18,327 bases of DNA from CANNDT01 sp945876205 (GTDB lineage: Bacteria > Acidobacteriota > Vicinamibacteria > Vicinamibacterales > UBA2999), in the NCBI GenBank assembly GCA_947503365.1, contig CANNDT010000089.1, positions 1 through 18,327 of the forward strand. The letters run 5' to 3'. A model generated the notes under the pieces. The model saw only the letters and a program-made list of their open reading frames with translations. It was not told the DNA's origin and did no database searches. Position 1 is the stretch's first letter. Every line of letters starts with the position of its first letter. The position numbers and the translations under genes were made by a program. Shown piece after piece: positions 6,642-15,548 of the stretch.

Positions 6642-9482
6642 TTGGCAACGGTTCGGATTTATAGGGTCGCGGAGCTGCTCGGGACGACGAGTCAGGAAGT
6701 GCTTGCGCTGTTGAAGCGCGATCACGGCATCGAGCTCAAGAGCGCGTCGAGTACCGTCGAAGAAGTCGTGGCGCGCTCGTTCGTCGACAAGCTGGCGCGC
6801 CAGCGCAATATTGCTTTGCCCGGCGGCGACATGTTCGCCGAGACACCGGCGCCCGCGAAGCCCGGCGCGAAAAAGGCGGCGACCACCGCGAAGAAAGTCG
6901 AGCCGCCCAAGCCGGCGGCCCCCGTCCTCGGCCCGCCCCGGCTCGTCAAGGTTGCCCGGCCGGTCGCGCCCCCTCCCGAGGAGGCGCCCGTCGAAGAAGC
7001 CGAGCCCGAGCCGATCGAGGAGCCAGTCGAAGAGCCTGTGATCGCCGCACCGGCGCCGGTCGCCGCTCCCGTCGTCGAGCCGCCGTTGCCCGCGCCCGTC
7101 GCGGTCGCGACGGAACCACCGCCCGTGGCGGTTGCGCCAGCGCCTCCCGTCGAGGCGCCGCCGCCCCCGCCGGTTGAAGAACCCGTGGTCGAGGCACCCG
7201 TTGCCGCCGCGCCACCGCCGCCGCCGGCACCGCCCGCCCACGCGCCGGGCCGGTTCGTGCCTCCGACGCTGCGCCTGCGAATCGAACAGCCCGGACAGAC
7301 GCCGTCGCCGACGCGGCCACTCGCACCGGCGAAGCGTCCCGCGGTGTCGCAGCCGCGCATGGTGCAGCAGCCCTCCGCGAATCCACCCGTCGCCACGAAG
7401 CCCGGAACGGGCGCTCCCGCACGGCCCGGTGCGCCGCCGCGTCCGGGTGCCCCTGGCTCACCGCGACCGCCGTACCAGGGACCGCCGCGGCCGACGACGC
7501 CGAGCATGCTCGGCGGCCCGCGGCCGCTGCCCTCTCAACCCATTCGTCCGGCGCCGCCGGCGGGGCGTCCCGGCATGCCGCCGCCACGGCCGCCGTTTGG
7601 CCAGCGGCCGCCGATGGGCGGCCAGCAGTACCGGCCCGGCCAGCGTCCGGTCACGACGAGGCGCGAGCGTCCGTCCGCGCCGTCGATGCCCGCGGCCCCG
7701 GCGGCACCGCCGCCGATCACCCGCATCATCACCCTCGCGGAGGGCATGACCGTCAAGGACCTCGCCGACAAGCTTGACGTGCGCGTCAAGGACGTCCTGG
7801 CGAAGCTGTTGATGAAGCGCATGATGATGACCATCAACACCACCCTCGACGTCGAGGTGGCCAAGGATCTGGCGCGCGAGTTCGGCGCCGAGATCGAGAT
7901 GCGCAGCTTCGAACAGGAGCTCGTCTCGGCCGAAGTCGAGGACGCCAAGCCCGAGGACATCGGCAGCCGCGCGCCGGTGGTCACGGTCATGGGACACGTC
8001 GACCACGGCAAGACCTCGCTCCTCGACGGCATCCGCGAAACCCGCGTGGCGGAGCGCGAAGCCGGCGGCATCACGCAGCACATCGGCGCGTATCACGTTG
8101 ATGTCGGCTCCGGCCGCAGCATCGTCTTCCTCGATACGCCAGGCCACGCGGCGTTCACCCTGATGCGAGCCCGCGGCGCTAAGGTGACCGACATCGTCGT
8201 GCTCGTCGTGGCGGCCGATGACGGCGTCATGCCACAGACGCGTGAAGCCATTGATCACGCGAAGGCGGCGGGCGTGCCGATCGTCGTCGCCATCAACAAG
8301 ATCGACAAGCCGGGCGCCAATCCCGACAACGTCAAGCGCGAGCTGGCGGAGCTGAACCTGGTGCCCGAGGACTGGGGCGGCTCGACTGTCATGGTGCCGG
8401 TGTCGGCGAAGAAGCGGCAGAATCTCGACCAGTTGCTCGAGATGATCCTGCTCTCCAGCGACATCCTGGAACTGAAGGCCAATCCCAAACGGCCCGCGTC
8501 GGGCACCGTGCTCGAAGCGAAGCTGGATCGCGGACGTGGCCCGGTCGCGACGGTGCTGGTGCAGGACGGCACACTGCACGTGGGCGACAACTTCATCGCC
8601 GGCCCCGTGGTCGGCAAGGTTCGCGCGCTGATCGACGATCGCGGTCGTCCCGTGAAGTCAGCAGGGCCGTCGACGCCGGTCGAAGTGCTCGGTCTTACGA
8701 GCCTGCCGCAGAATGGCGATCCGTTTCAGACGGTCGCCGACGCCGCCAAGGCGCGGCAGATTGCGACCTTCCGCCAGACTCAGGCGAAGGACAAAGCGCA
8801 CGCCTCCAGGGGCGGGCGGCTCACGCTCGAATCGCTCAAGGAGCAGATCGCCGAAGGCGGCGTGAAAGAGCTGCCGCTCATCGTCAAGGCCGACGTGCAG
8901 GGTTCGGCCGAAGTGCTGGCCGACACGCTCACGAAGCTGTCGGACGACAAGGTCCGGATCCGGATCATCCGCTCGGGCGTCGGCGCCATCAACGAGTCGG
9001 ACGTGCTGCTGGCGTCGGCGTCGAACGCGATCGTCATCGGCTTCAACGTGCGGCCCGATCGCAACGCGGCCGACGTGGCGGAGAAGGAAGAAGTCGACAT
9101 CCGCCTGCACTCGGTCATCTACAACGTGACCGACGAGATCAAGAAGGGCATGGAAGGCCTGCTCGATCCGACCTTCAAGGAAGTGCGGCTCGGCGTGGCC
9201 GAAGTGCGAGAAGTCTTCAAGGTGCCGAAGATCGGCGCGATCGCCGGCTGCATGGTCACCGAGGGACGCATCACGCGCTCGGGCGACACCACCGCGCGGC
9301 TGCTGCGCGACAACGTCGTCATTCACGAAGGCAAGATCGGGTCGCTGCGGCGCTTCAAGGACGATGCGGGTGAAGTGAAGTCCGGCTTCGAGTGCGGCAT
9401 CGGCCTCGAGAAGTACAACGACATCAAGGTCGGCGACCTGATCGAAGTCTTCGTGATGGAACGGGTCAAGGTTTCGGCATAA
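6642..9482 (+). CDS. infB: Translation initiation factor IF-2
   Basis: This GTPase recruits fMet-tRNA to the 30S P site and promotes subunit joining. The 946-aa protein starts with an IF2_N helical domain (1-52). A very long Pro/Ala-rich linker (about 70-360) follows, then a second IF2_N-like domain (about 363-425). The G domain has G1 GHVDHGKT (451-458), G3 DTPGH (498-502), G4 NKID (552-555) and G5 SAKK (588-591). Domains II, III and the tRNA-binding C2 barrel run to the end. The linker reads almost only Pro, Ala, Arg, Val and Gly, with short PGAPP/RPG motifs, and is probably disordered. The TTG start is backed by a strong ribosome site. It lies 12 bp after nusA, and rbfA begins 2 bp after its stop. 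Confidence 0.97.
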   Translation: MATVRIYRVAELLGTTSQEVLALLKRDHGIELKSASSTVEEVVARSFVDKLARQRNIALPGGDMFAETPAPAKPGAKKAATTAKKVEPPKPAAPVLGPPRLVKVARPVAPPPEEAPVEEAEPEPIEEPVEEPVIAAPAPVAAPVVEPPLPAPVAVATEPPPVAVAPAPPVEAPPPPPVEEPVVEAPVAAAPPPPPAPPAHAPGRFVPPTLRLRIEQPGQTPSPTRPLAPAKRPAVSQPRMVQQPSANPPVATKPGTGAPARPGAPPRPGAPGSPRPPYQGPPRPTTPSMLGGPRPLPSQPIRPAPPAGRPGMPPPRPPFGQRPPMGGQQYRPGQRPVTTRRERPSAPSMPAAPAAPPPITRIITLAEGMTVKDLADKLDVRVKDVLAKLLMKRMMMTINTTLDVEVAKDLAREFGAEIEMRSFEQELVSAEVEDAKPEDIGSRAPVVTVMGHVDHGKTSLLDGIRETRVAEREAGGITQHIGAYHVDVGSGRSIVFLDTPGHAAFTLMRARGAKVTDIVVLVVAADDGVMPQTREAIDHAKAAGVPIVVAINKIDKPGANPDNVKRELAELNLVPEDWGGSTVMVPVSAKKRQNLDQLLEMILLSSDILELKANPKRPASGTVLEAKLDRGRGPVATVLVQDGTLHVGDNFIAGPVVGKVRALIDDRGRPVKSAGPSTPVEVLGLTSLPQNGDPFQTVADAAKARQIATFRQTQAKDKAHASRGGRLTLESLKEQIAEGGVKELPLIVKADVQGSAEVLADTLTKLSDDKVRIRIIRSGVGAINESDVLLASASNAIVIGFNVRPDRNAADVAEKEEVDIRLHSVIYNVTDEIKKGMEGLLDPTFKEVRLGVAEVREVFKVPKIGAIAGCMVTEGRITRSGDTTARLLRDNVVIHEGKIGSLRRFKDDAGEVKSGFECGIGLEKYNDIKVGDLIEVFVMERVKVSA

Positions 9483-9484
9483 CC

Positions 9485-9880
9485 GTGGCCCAGGGCCATC
9501 GTCCAAATCGCGTCGCCGATCAGATCCGCGAGGTCGTCAGCGAGCTGCTGGCTCGCGGCGCTGTGCACGACCCGGGGATCGGCTTCATTACGCTCACCCG
9601 CGTGCAGGTCTCTGCCGACCTGCAGACGGCGCACGTGCTCTACACCTCGCTTGGCGATGCCAAGGCGCGCACCGAGACCGCCAAGGCGCTCAAGCGAGCC
9701 ACACCGTTCTTCCGCCGCCAGATCGGCGAGCGCATGCGGCTCCGGCGCGTGCCCGAAGTCGATTTCCGCTTCGACGAAGCGATCGCGCACCAGGACCGCA
9801 TCGAGCAAATACTCCGCGACCTCCACGAGGAGGACGCGAAGAGGAATGTCCCCACTGACGATGAGCACGACGGCGACTGA
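9485..9880 (+). CDS. rbfA: 30S ribosome-binding factor RbfA
   Basis: This 131-aa KH-fold cold-shock protein binds the 30S subunit and is needed for maturation of the 16S 5' end. Family features are HRPNRVADQIREVVSELL (split 5-22), ITLTRVQVSADLQTAHVLYT (35-54) and RLRRVPEVDFRFDEAI (85-100). The GTG at 9485 is 2 bp after the infB stop and gives MAQGHRPNRV, the normal N terminus. The frame stays open back to 9392, but that part overlaps infB and resembles no RbfA. AAGG (9469-9472) inside infB is a weak ribosome site, so translational coupling to infB is likely. Its 3' end overlaps the next gene by 35 bp. The tail after 115 is acidic. Confidence 0.93.
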   Translation: MAQGHRPNRVADQIREVVSELLARGAVHDPGIGFITLTRVQVSADLQTAHVLYTSLGDAKARTETAKALKRATPFFRRQIGERMRLRRVPEVDFRFDEAIAHQDRIEQILRDLHEEDAKRNVPTDDEHDGD

Positions 9881-10844
9881 ATCGGCCACGGTCGCGCAGG
9901 TGGCCGCGGAAATCCGCACGCGACAGCGCTTCGTGCTCACCTGCCACGTTCGTCCTGACGGCGATGCCATCGGCTCCGAACTGGCGATGGCCTACGCGCT
10001 GCGTCATCTCGGCAAGCAGGTGCGCGTGGTCAATCGCGACGCCGCGCCGCCGCCGCTGACCGTGTTTCCGGGCGTCGGCGACATCGAGATTGCCCCACAG
10101 GTGGACGATCCCGGCGACGCCGTGATCGTCATGGAGGCCGGGAGCCTCGACCGCACCGGGGTTGGCGGCCTCGACCGCGGGTTCGTGATCAACATCGATC
10201 ACCATATCGGCAACTCGCTCTACGGCGCGGTGAACTGGTTCGACGTCTCGGCCGCGGCGTGCGGAGAGATGGTGTTCACGCTGATCCAGGAGCTCGGGAT
10301 ACCGCTCAGCGTCGAGATCGCGACGCACGTTTACATTGCCATTCTCACGGACACCGGTTCGTTCCACTACTCGAGCATCTCGCCGCGGACCTTCGAGATC
10401 TGCAAGCTGTGCGTCGAGGCGGGTGTCGATCCTCCGGCGGTGGCCCGCAGCATCTTCGACAGCAATAACCTGGGACGACTCAAGTTGTTCGGGGCGCTGC
10501 TGAACGACATGGAGCTTGACGAGAGTGGCCGGCTCGCCACGCTCATGGTCGACGAGACGCTGGTAACCGCCAACGCCGGCACCTACGAGGACACCGAAGG
10601 CCTGATCAACCTGCCGCTGACGGTGAAGGAAATCCAGGCTGTGGTGTTCTTCAAGGAACATGGCCCCGATGACTGGCGCGTGAGCATGCGGTCGAAGGGC
10701 AACATCGACATCAACGCGGTGGCGAAAGAATTTGGCGGCGGCGGCCATAAGAACGCCTCCGGCTGCAGCGCCACCGGACGCCTGGCCGATCTCAAGAAGA
10801 CCTTCCGCGAAAAAATCCTCGAACAGATCGACAAGGCGCGCTGA
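9846..10844 (+). CDS. nrnA: DHH/DHHA1 phosphoesterase, NrnA-like (nanoRNase / pAp phosphatase)
   Basis: The 332-aa cytosolic enzyme is probably a manganese-dependent nuclease that degrades 2-5-nt RNAs and may dephosphorylate pAp. DHH domain ligands visible are H34 and D38-G-D40 in HVRPDGDAIGSE, D118-H119-H120 in INIDHH and D169 in ILTDTGSF. The DHHA1 domain ends with GGGGHKNASG (297-306). E97 (VIVMEAGS) sits where many relatives have Asp; I believe a Glu here is normal in this lineage. ATG 9846 gives MSPLTMSTTATE; ATG 9861 is equally possible and would lose five residues. The position between rbfA and truB is the same as in many bacteria, and truB begins in its stop codon. Confidence 0.9.
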   Translation: MSPLTMSTTATESATVAQVAAEIRTRQRFVLTCHVRPDGDAIGSELAMAYALRHLGKQVRVVNRDAAPPPLTVFPGVGDIEIAPQVDDPGDAVIVMEAGSLDRTGVGGLDRGFVINIDHHIGNSLYGAVNWFDVSAAACGEMVFTLIQELGIPLSVEIATHVYIAILTDTGSFHYSSISPRTFEICKLCVEAGVDPPAVARSIFDSNNLGRLKLFGALLNDMELDESGRLATLMVDETLVTANAGTYEDTEGLINLPLTVKEIQAVVFFKEHGPDDWRVSMRSKGNIDINAVAKEFGGGGHKNASGCSATGRLADLKKTFREKILEQIDKAR

Positions 10845-11764
10845 TGGATGGCGTGGTGGTCGTTGACAAGCCCGAGGGCCTGACCTCGCACGACGTGGTG
10901 TCGGCGGCGCGCCGACTGCTCGGCGAGAAGCGCATCGGCCACACCGGCACCCTCGACCCGCTCGCGACCGGCGTGCTCGCGCTCGTCTGCGGCCGTGCGA
11001 CGCGCCTCGTCCGCTTCCTGAGCGCCTCCGACAAGGACTACGACGCGACAATTCGCTTCGGCCTTGCCACCGACACCTACGACATCACCGGCGAGGAGAC
11101 GAGCCGCACGGGCGCGGCGCCCAGTCGGGAGGCGCTGATGAAGGCGCTCGACGCCCTGACCGGCGAGTACCTGCAGATGCCGCCCGCGTACTCCGCGAAG
11201 AAGGTCGGCGGACGCCGCGCCTACGACTTCGCGCGGAAGGCGGAGACCGTGGAGCTGACGGCCGTCCCCGTCCGCGTCTCCGGCGTGAACCTGAAGGGGT
11301 TCGAGGGTGACACAGCGACGGTGTCGCTCACCTGCACGGCGGGCTTCTACGTACGGGCGTTCGCCCACTCCCTCGGGGAGATCGTGGGGACCGGCGCCTG
11401 CCTCGCCGCGCTCAGGCGGACACGAAGCGGCGAGTTTGGACTGGACGGTGCCGTGTCGCTGGACGACCTCAACCGGGACGACAGCCGCCAGGACCCCTCG
11501 AGCTTGCTCGGGGCAGGCCAGCTTGCGAGCTGGGTAATCCCCATGGAGCAGCTCCTCCCGGGCCTCCCCGCCGTGCATCTCACCGGCGAGGGCGTAGTCC
11601 GCGTCTCTCATGGACGGGTGGTCGAGGCCGCAGACCTCGTTTCGCCGGGTCCTGTGGACCAGCCGAAGTGGGTGCGGCTGCTCGATCCGGGCGGCGCGCT
11701 GGTGGCCCTGGCCACCCCGGGCGCAGCCCCGAGTTCTTTGCATCCATCCGTGGTCCTGATTTAG
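10844..11764 (+). CDS. truB: tRNA pseudouridine(55) synthase TruB
   Basis: TruB converts U55 of the tRNA T-loop to pseudouridine. In the 306-aa protein the catalytic aspartate is D38 in GHTGTLDPLATGVL, following DKPEGLTSHDVV (8-19). DKDYDATIRFGLATDTYDITG (split 63-83) and YSAKKVGGRRAYDFAR (111-126) are further TruB motifs. AGFYVRAFAHSLGE (168-181) belongs to the core. The C-terminal region (about 240-306) is a PUA-like TruB_C extension. ATG 10844 shares its A with the TGA of the upstream DHH gene (TGATG), a standard coupled arrangement. Its last codons overlap the likely rpsO promoter. Confidence 0.96.
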   Translation: MDGVVVVDKPEGLTSHDVVSAARRLLGEKRIGHTGTLDPLATGVLALVCGRATRLVRFLSASDKDYDATIRFGLATDTYDITGEETSRTGAAPSREALMKALDALTGEYLQMPPAYSAKKVGGRRAYDFARKAETVELTAVPVRVSGVNLKGFEGDTATVSLTCTAGFYVRAFAHSLGEIVGTGACLAALRRTRSGEFGLDGAVSLDDLNRDDSRQDPSSLLGAGQLASWVIPMEQLLPGLPAVHLTGEGVVRVSHGRVVEAADLVSPGPVDQPKWVRLLDPGGALVALATPGAAPSSLHPSVVLI

Positions 11765-11767
11765 AAT
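11738..11767 (+). promoter_or_regulatory. Probable rpsO promoter
   Basis: TTGCAT (11738-11743) and TAGAAT (11762-11767) are separated by 18 bp. The -10 matches the consensus at five of six positions and equals that of the promoter at 934-939. It overlaps the truB stop and would give an rpsO leader of about 87 nt, allowing rpsO-pnp to be expressed apart from the upstream operon. Confidence 0.45.
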
Positions 11768-11805
11768 GTAAGTTCTTCGAGGATCGATATTTAGCCAGAG
11801 TACGG

Positions 11806-11843
11806 CGGCTTGGTGCACCGGGGGTCCGGTCGCCTCTGAGCCG
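11806..11843 (+). promoter_or_regulatory. Structured rpsO leader, candidate S15 autoregulatory element
   Basis: cggct (11806-11810) pairs with agccg (11839-11843). It encloses a hairpin accgg-gggt-ccggt (11817-11830), and the palindrome ggtgcacc (11812-11819) offers an alternative fold. The structure ends 5 bp before the GGAGGA ribosome site. S15 is known to repress its own message through unrelated leader structures in several phyla. I do not recognise a described class here, so the role is inferred. Confidence 0.4.
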
Positions 11844-11860
11844 TTCGTGGAGGAACCATC

Positions 11861-12130
11861 GTGGCGTTAGACAAGGATCGTAAGACCGGGATCATCGGGA
11901 CGTACAAAACTCACGACAGCGATACCGGATCACCGGAAGTTCAGGTCGCGCTCCTCAGCGAGCGCATCAACTATCTCACCGAGCATTTCAAGGTCCATGC
12001 AAAGGACCACCATTCCCGTCGCGGCCTGCTGAAGCTGGTGGGCCAGCGCCGCCGGCTGCTCGATTACGTCAAGAGCAAGGACTCTCAGCGTTACGCCGAG
12101 CTGATTCGCAGACTCGGCATCCGCAAGTAA
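11861..12130 (+). CDS. rpsO: 30S ribosomal protein S15
   Basis: S15 is a primary binder of the 16S central domain (helices 20-22) and also contributes to a subunit bridge. The 89-aa protein has standard length and a full four-helix pattern: DTGSPEVQVALLSERINYLT (21-40), the RNA-binding HHSRRGLLKLVGQRRRLLDY (50-69) and YAELIRRLGIRK at the end. The start is GTG 11861, 6 bp after GGAGGA (11849-11854), the best ribosome site in the window. It is preceded by its own probable promoter and a folded leader, and followed by pnp after 20 bp, the widely conserved rpsO-pnp pair. Confidence 0.98.
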   Translation: MALDKDRKTGIIGTYKTHDSDTGSPEVQVALLSERINYLTEHFKVHAKDHHSRRGLLKLVGQRRRLLDYVKSKDSQRYAELIRRLGIRK

Positions 12131-12150
12131 GCGACGTTCCTTCAACTTTT

Positions 12151-14286
<2,136 letters not shown>

Positions 14287-14289
14287 GCT

Positions 14290-14372
14290 AGACGGACCTT
14301 TCCGCCTTCGCCAAGGCTTCGGCGGACCAGCCGTAGCCAAAGGCGGAGGCTGGTGGGTCCGCCTGACCGTCT
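14290..14372. repeat. Cloverleaf-like palindromic repeat (copy 3, best-preserved)
   Basis: Four nested stems are visible. The outer stem is agacgg (14290-14295) with ccgtct (14367-14372). Inside it ggacc (14294-14298) pairs with ggtcc (14356-14360), sharing two bases with the outer stem. There are two side hairpins: tccgcc (14301-14306) with ggcgga (14321-14326), and ccagcc (14327-14332) with ggctgg (14348-14353). It fills almost all of the 94-bp gap between pnp and the cupredoxin gene. It shares exact blocks with 831-900 and 3620-3680. No T-run follows, so it looks like a REP/MITE-type element rather than a terminator, though it may protect or attenuate the pnp transcript. Confidence 0.75.
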
Positions 14373-14380
14373 AAATCAGT

Positions 14381-14767
14381 ATGGAATTTTCGCGACGAAC
14401 GGCTGGGCTGGTGCTCATCGGGGCTGGTGCCGGCCTTCTGGCCGGCCCGTTCGTCGCTCGCCTCTTCGCCCAGGACCAGGCGCCCAATCGCCCTGAGTTC
14501 ACCATCGTCGCCAGGGATTTCCACTACTCCCCCGAGCGCATCGAGGTCACGCAGGACGACCTCGTCAAGCTCACGGTCCGCAGCGAGGATCTCGCCCACA
14601 GCTTCGCGATCGACGAATACCGCATCGTCAAGCGCGTCCCGGCCGGCGGCTCGATCACATTCGAGTTCCGCGCCGACCGGGCCGGCACCTTCCGCTTCTA
14701 CTGCAATCTCACGAGCGAAGGCGGGCATTCACAGATGCACGGCGAGCTCGTCGTCCGCTCCAAGTAA
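14381..14767 (+). CDS. Small exported cupredoxin-domain protein
   Basis: This 128-aa protein has an N-terminal export signal (MEFSRRTAGLVLIGAGAGLL, ending near LFA-QD, residue 30). Arg-Arg before the hydrophobic stretch (SRRTAGLV) looks Tat-like but lacks the full consensus. The rest is one Greek-key cupredoxin domain with candidate copper ligands H73 (LAHSF), C108 (FYCNL), H116 and M119 or H120 (GGHSQMHGEL). The layout is closer to a type 1 blue-copper or CuA-like site with one Cys than to the two-Cys CuA of oxidase subunit II. Likely roles are periplasmic electron carrier or copper binding; the partner is unknown. It starts 8 bp after the repeat at 14290-14372, has no visible ribosome site, and may be read from the pnp transcript. 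Confidence 0.78.
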   Translation: MEFSRRTAGLVLIGAGAGLLAGPFVARLFAQDQAPNRPEFTIVARDFHYSPERIEVTQDDLVKLTVRSEDLAHSFAIDEYRIVKRVPAGGSITFEFRADRAGTFRFYCNLTSEGGHSQMHGELVVRSK

Positions 14768-14780
14768 TCCTCCGTAAATC

Positions 14781-14845
14781 GGTTCCGGCTTCCTTGGGCG
14801 CCGAAGCCGCCCAGCGGCGAAGGCGGCAGCCGGACCCTGAGGGTA
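14781..14845. repeat. GC-rich nested palindrome (possible copy 4)
   Basis: tccggct (14784-14790) pairs with agccgga (14828-14834). Inside, tgggcg (14795-14800) pairs with cgccca (14808-14813), and gccgcc (14806-14811) could alternatively pair with ggcggc (14822-14827). accct-g-agggt (14834-14844) adds a short DNA palindrome. It shares the ccgaagcc/ggcgaaggcgg wording of the other repeats but no long exact block, so membership is tentative. The rest of the 221-bp gap (14846-14988) shows nothing I can assign. Confidence 0.45.
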
Positions 14846-14988
14846 ACCGGTCGGGACTATACGGGCGGCCGCTTCCCATGGCTGAGTGGCGGTCTGGCCT
14901 GACAGTTCCTGGATCGCGCGTTTACGGCCTGATTTCGCATGGCACTCACCGCCGAGCCGGTGCATCGAGAATTGCACTGCTGTAGAGC

Positions 14989-15510
14989 GTGAGAGAACCC
15001 AAGGTCGCCGCCATCATCCTGTCGCTGCTATTCACGGTCGGTTGTTCCGGTATGACCGGCATGGTGCCGACGGGGCCGTCCGCGTCCCTGTCGATGTCAC
15101 AGTCGGTGTTTTCACTGCCGCCATCGGCTGACAGTGGGCCCACCCCCACCCCGGGGCCCGCGCCGCAAGTCGTGACCGGCACGGTGGCCCCGCTCGCGGC
15201 CGGGGGGCCCCGATGCTACCTGGGGCTCTATTCGTGCGAGGTCTATAACTTCTCGCTCGCGTCGAGTGGCGGGGTTGACGTGACGCTGGCGTGGGACGGT
15301 GGCGACCGCGACATGATGGTTCAGCTCTACCGCGCGGACGTGGGCCTCATACACGAGGACGTCGCGCCCCGGGGCGGCGCGTCGCGCATCACCTTCCGCC
15401 GGCCGGACCTCGCGGCGATGAACTATCAGCTCCGTGTCGTCAGCCTGCAGAAGGATGCCGCCATTCCCTTCACGCTGACCTACGCGCCGTTCGAGAACTT
15501 GACTAGGTAG
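14989..15510 (+). CDS. Probable lipoprotein with PPC-like beta-sandwich domain
   Basis: I do not recognise a named family for this 173-aa protein. Its N terminus is a lipoprotein-like signal, a short hydrophobic run (VAAIILSLLFTVGC) with C19 as likely acylation site; Thr at -3 is unusual. A Ser/Pro/Thr-rich linker (about 28-62) follows. A compact beta-rich domain (about 63-170) contains a close cysteine pair, C76 and C83, and the stretch VDVTLAWDGGDRDMMVQLY (split 96-114). That pattern resembles the bacterial pre-peptidase C-terminal (PPC) domain, a beta-sandwich seen on secreted proteins. The GTG at 14989 is the first possible start, since an in-frame TAG lies at 14983-14985. No ribosome site is seen. 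The stop lies in an inverted repeat shared with the convergent gene. Confidence 0.7.
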   Translation: MREPKVAAIILSLLFTVGCSGMTGMVPTGPSASLSMSQSVFSLPPSADSGPTPTPGPAPQVVTGTVAPLAAGGPRCYLGLYSCEVYNFSLASSGGVDVTLAWDGGDRDMMVQLYRADVGLIHEDVAPRGGASRITFRRPDLAAMNYQLRVVSLQKDAAIPFTLTYAPFENLTR

Positions 15511-15548
15511 CTGGGTGGCTGGGTCGCTAGGTGGCTACCCAGCTACCT
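15502..15548. repeat. 8-bp tandem repeats forming a 12-bp inverted repeat across convergent stops
   Basis: Four degenerate 8-bp units run from 15502: actaggta, gctgggtg, gctgggtc, gctaggtg (to 15533). aggtagctgggt (15505-15516) and acccagctacct (15537-15548) are perfect inverted repeats with a 20-bp loop. The left arm contains the plus-strand stop (15508-15510). The right arm begins inside the minus-strand stop (15537-15535). It could be a bidirectional transcript-ending stem, but there is no T-run on either side. Confidence 0.7.

Noticed and set aside
6722..7507. A Gly/Ala/Ser-rich minus-strand frame opposite the infB linker, resembling a glycine-rich surface protein
   Set aside because: It is the complement of the Pro/Ala codons of the IF-2 linker, so its composition is fully explained by that.
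9392..9484. An upstream extension of rbfA within infB
   Set aside because: It overlaps conserved infB codons, and the RbfA N terminus fits GTG 9485.
14290..14372. The repeat after pnp as a tRNA or a simple Rho-independent terminator
   Set aside because: The cloverleaf lacks T-loop and CCA/anticodon-arm features of tRNA, and no T-run follows the outer stem.
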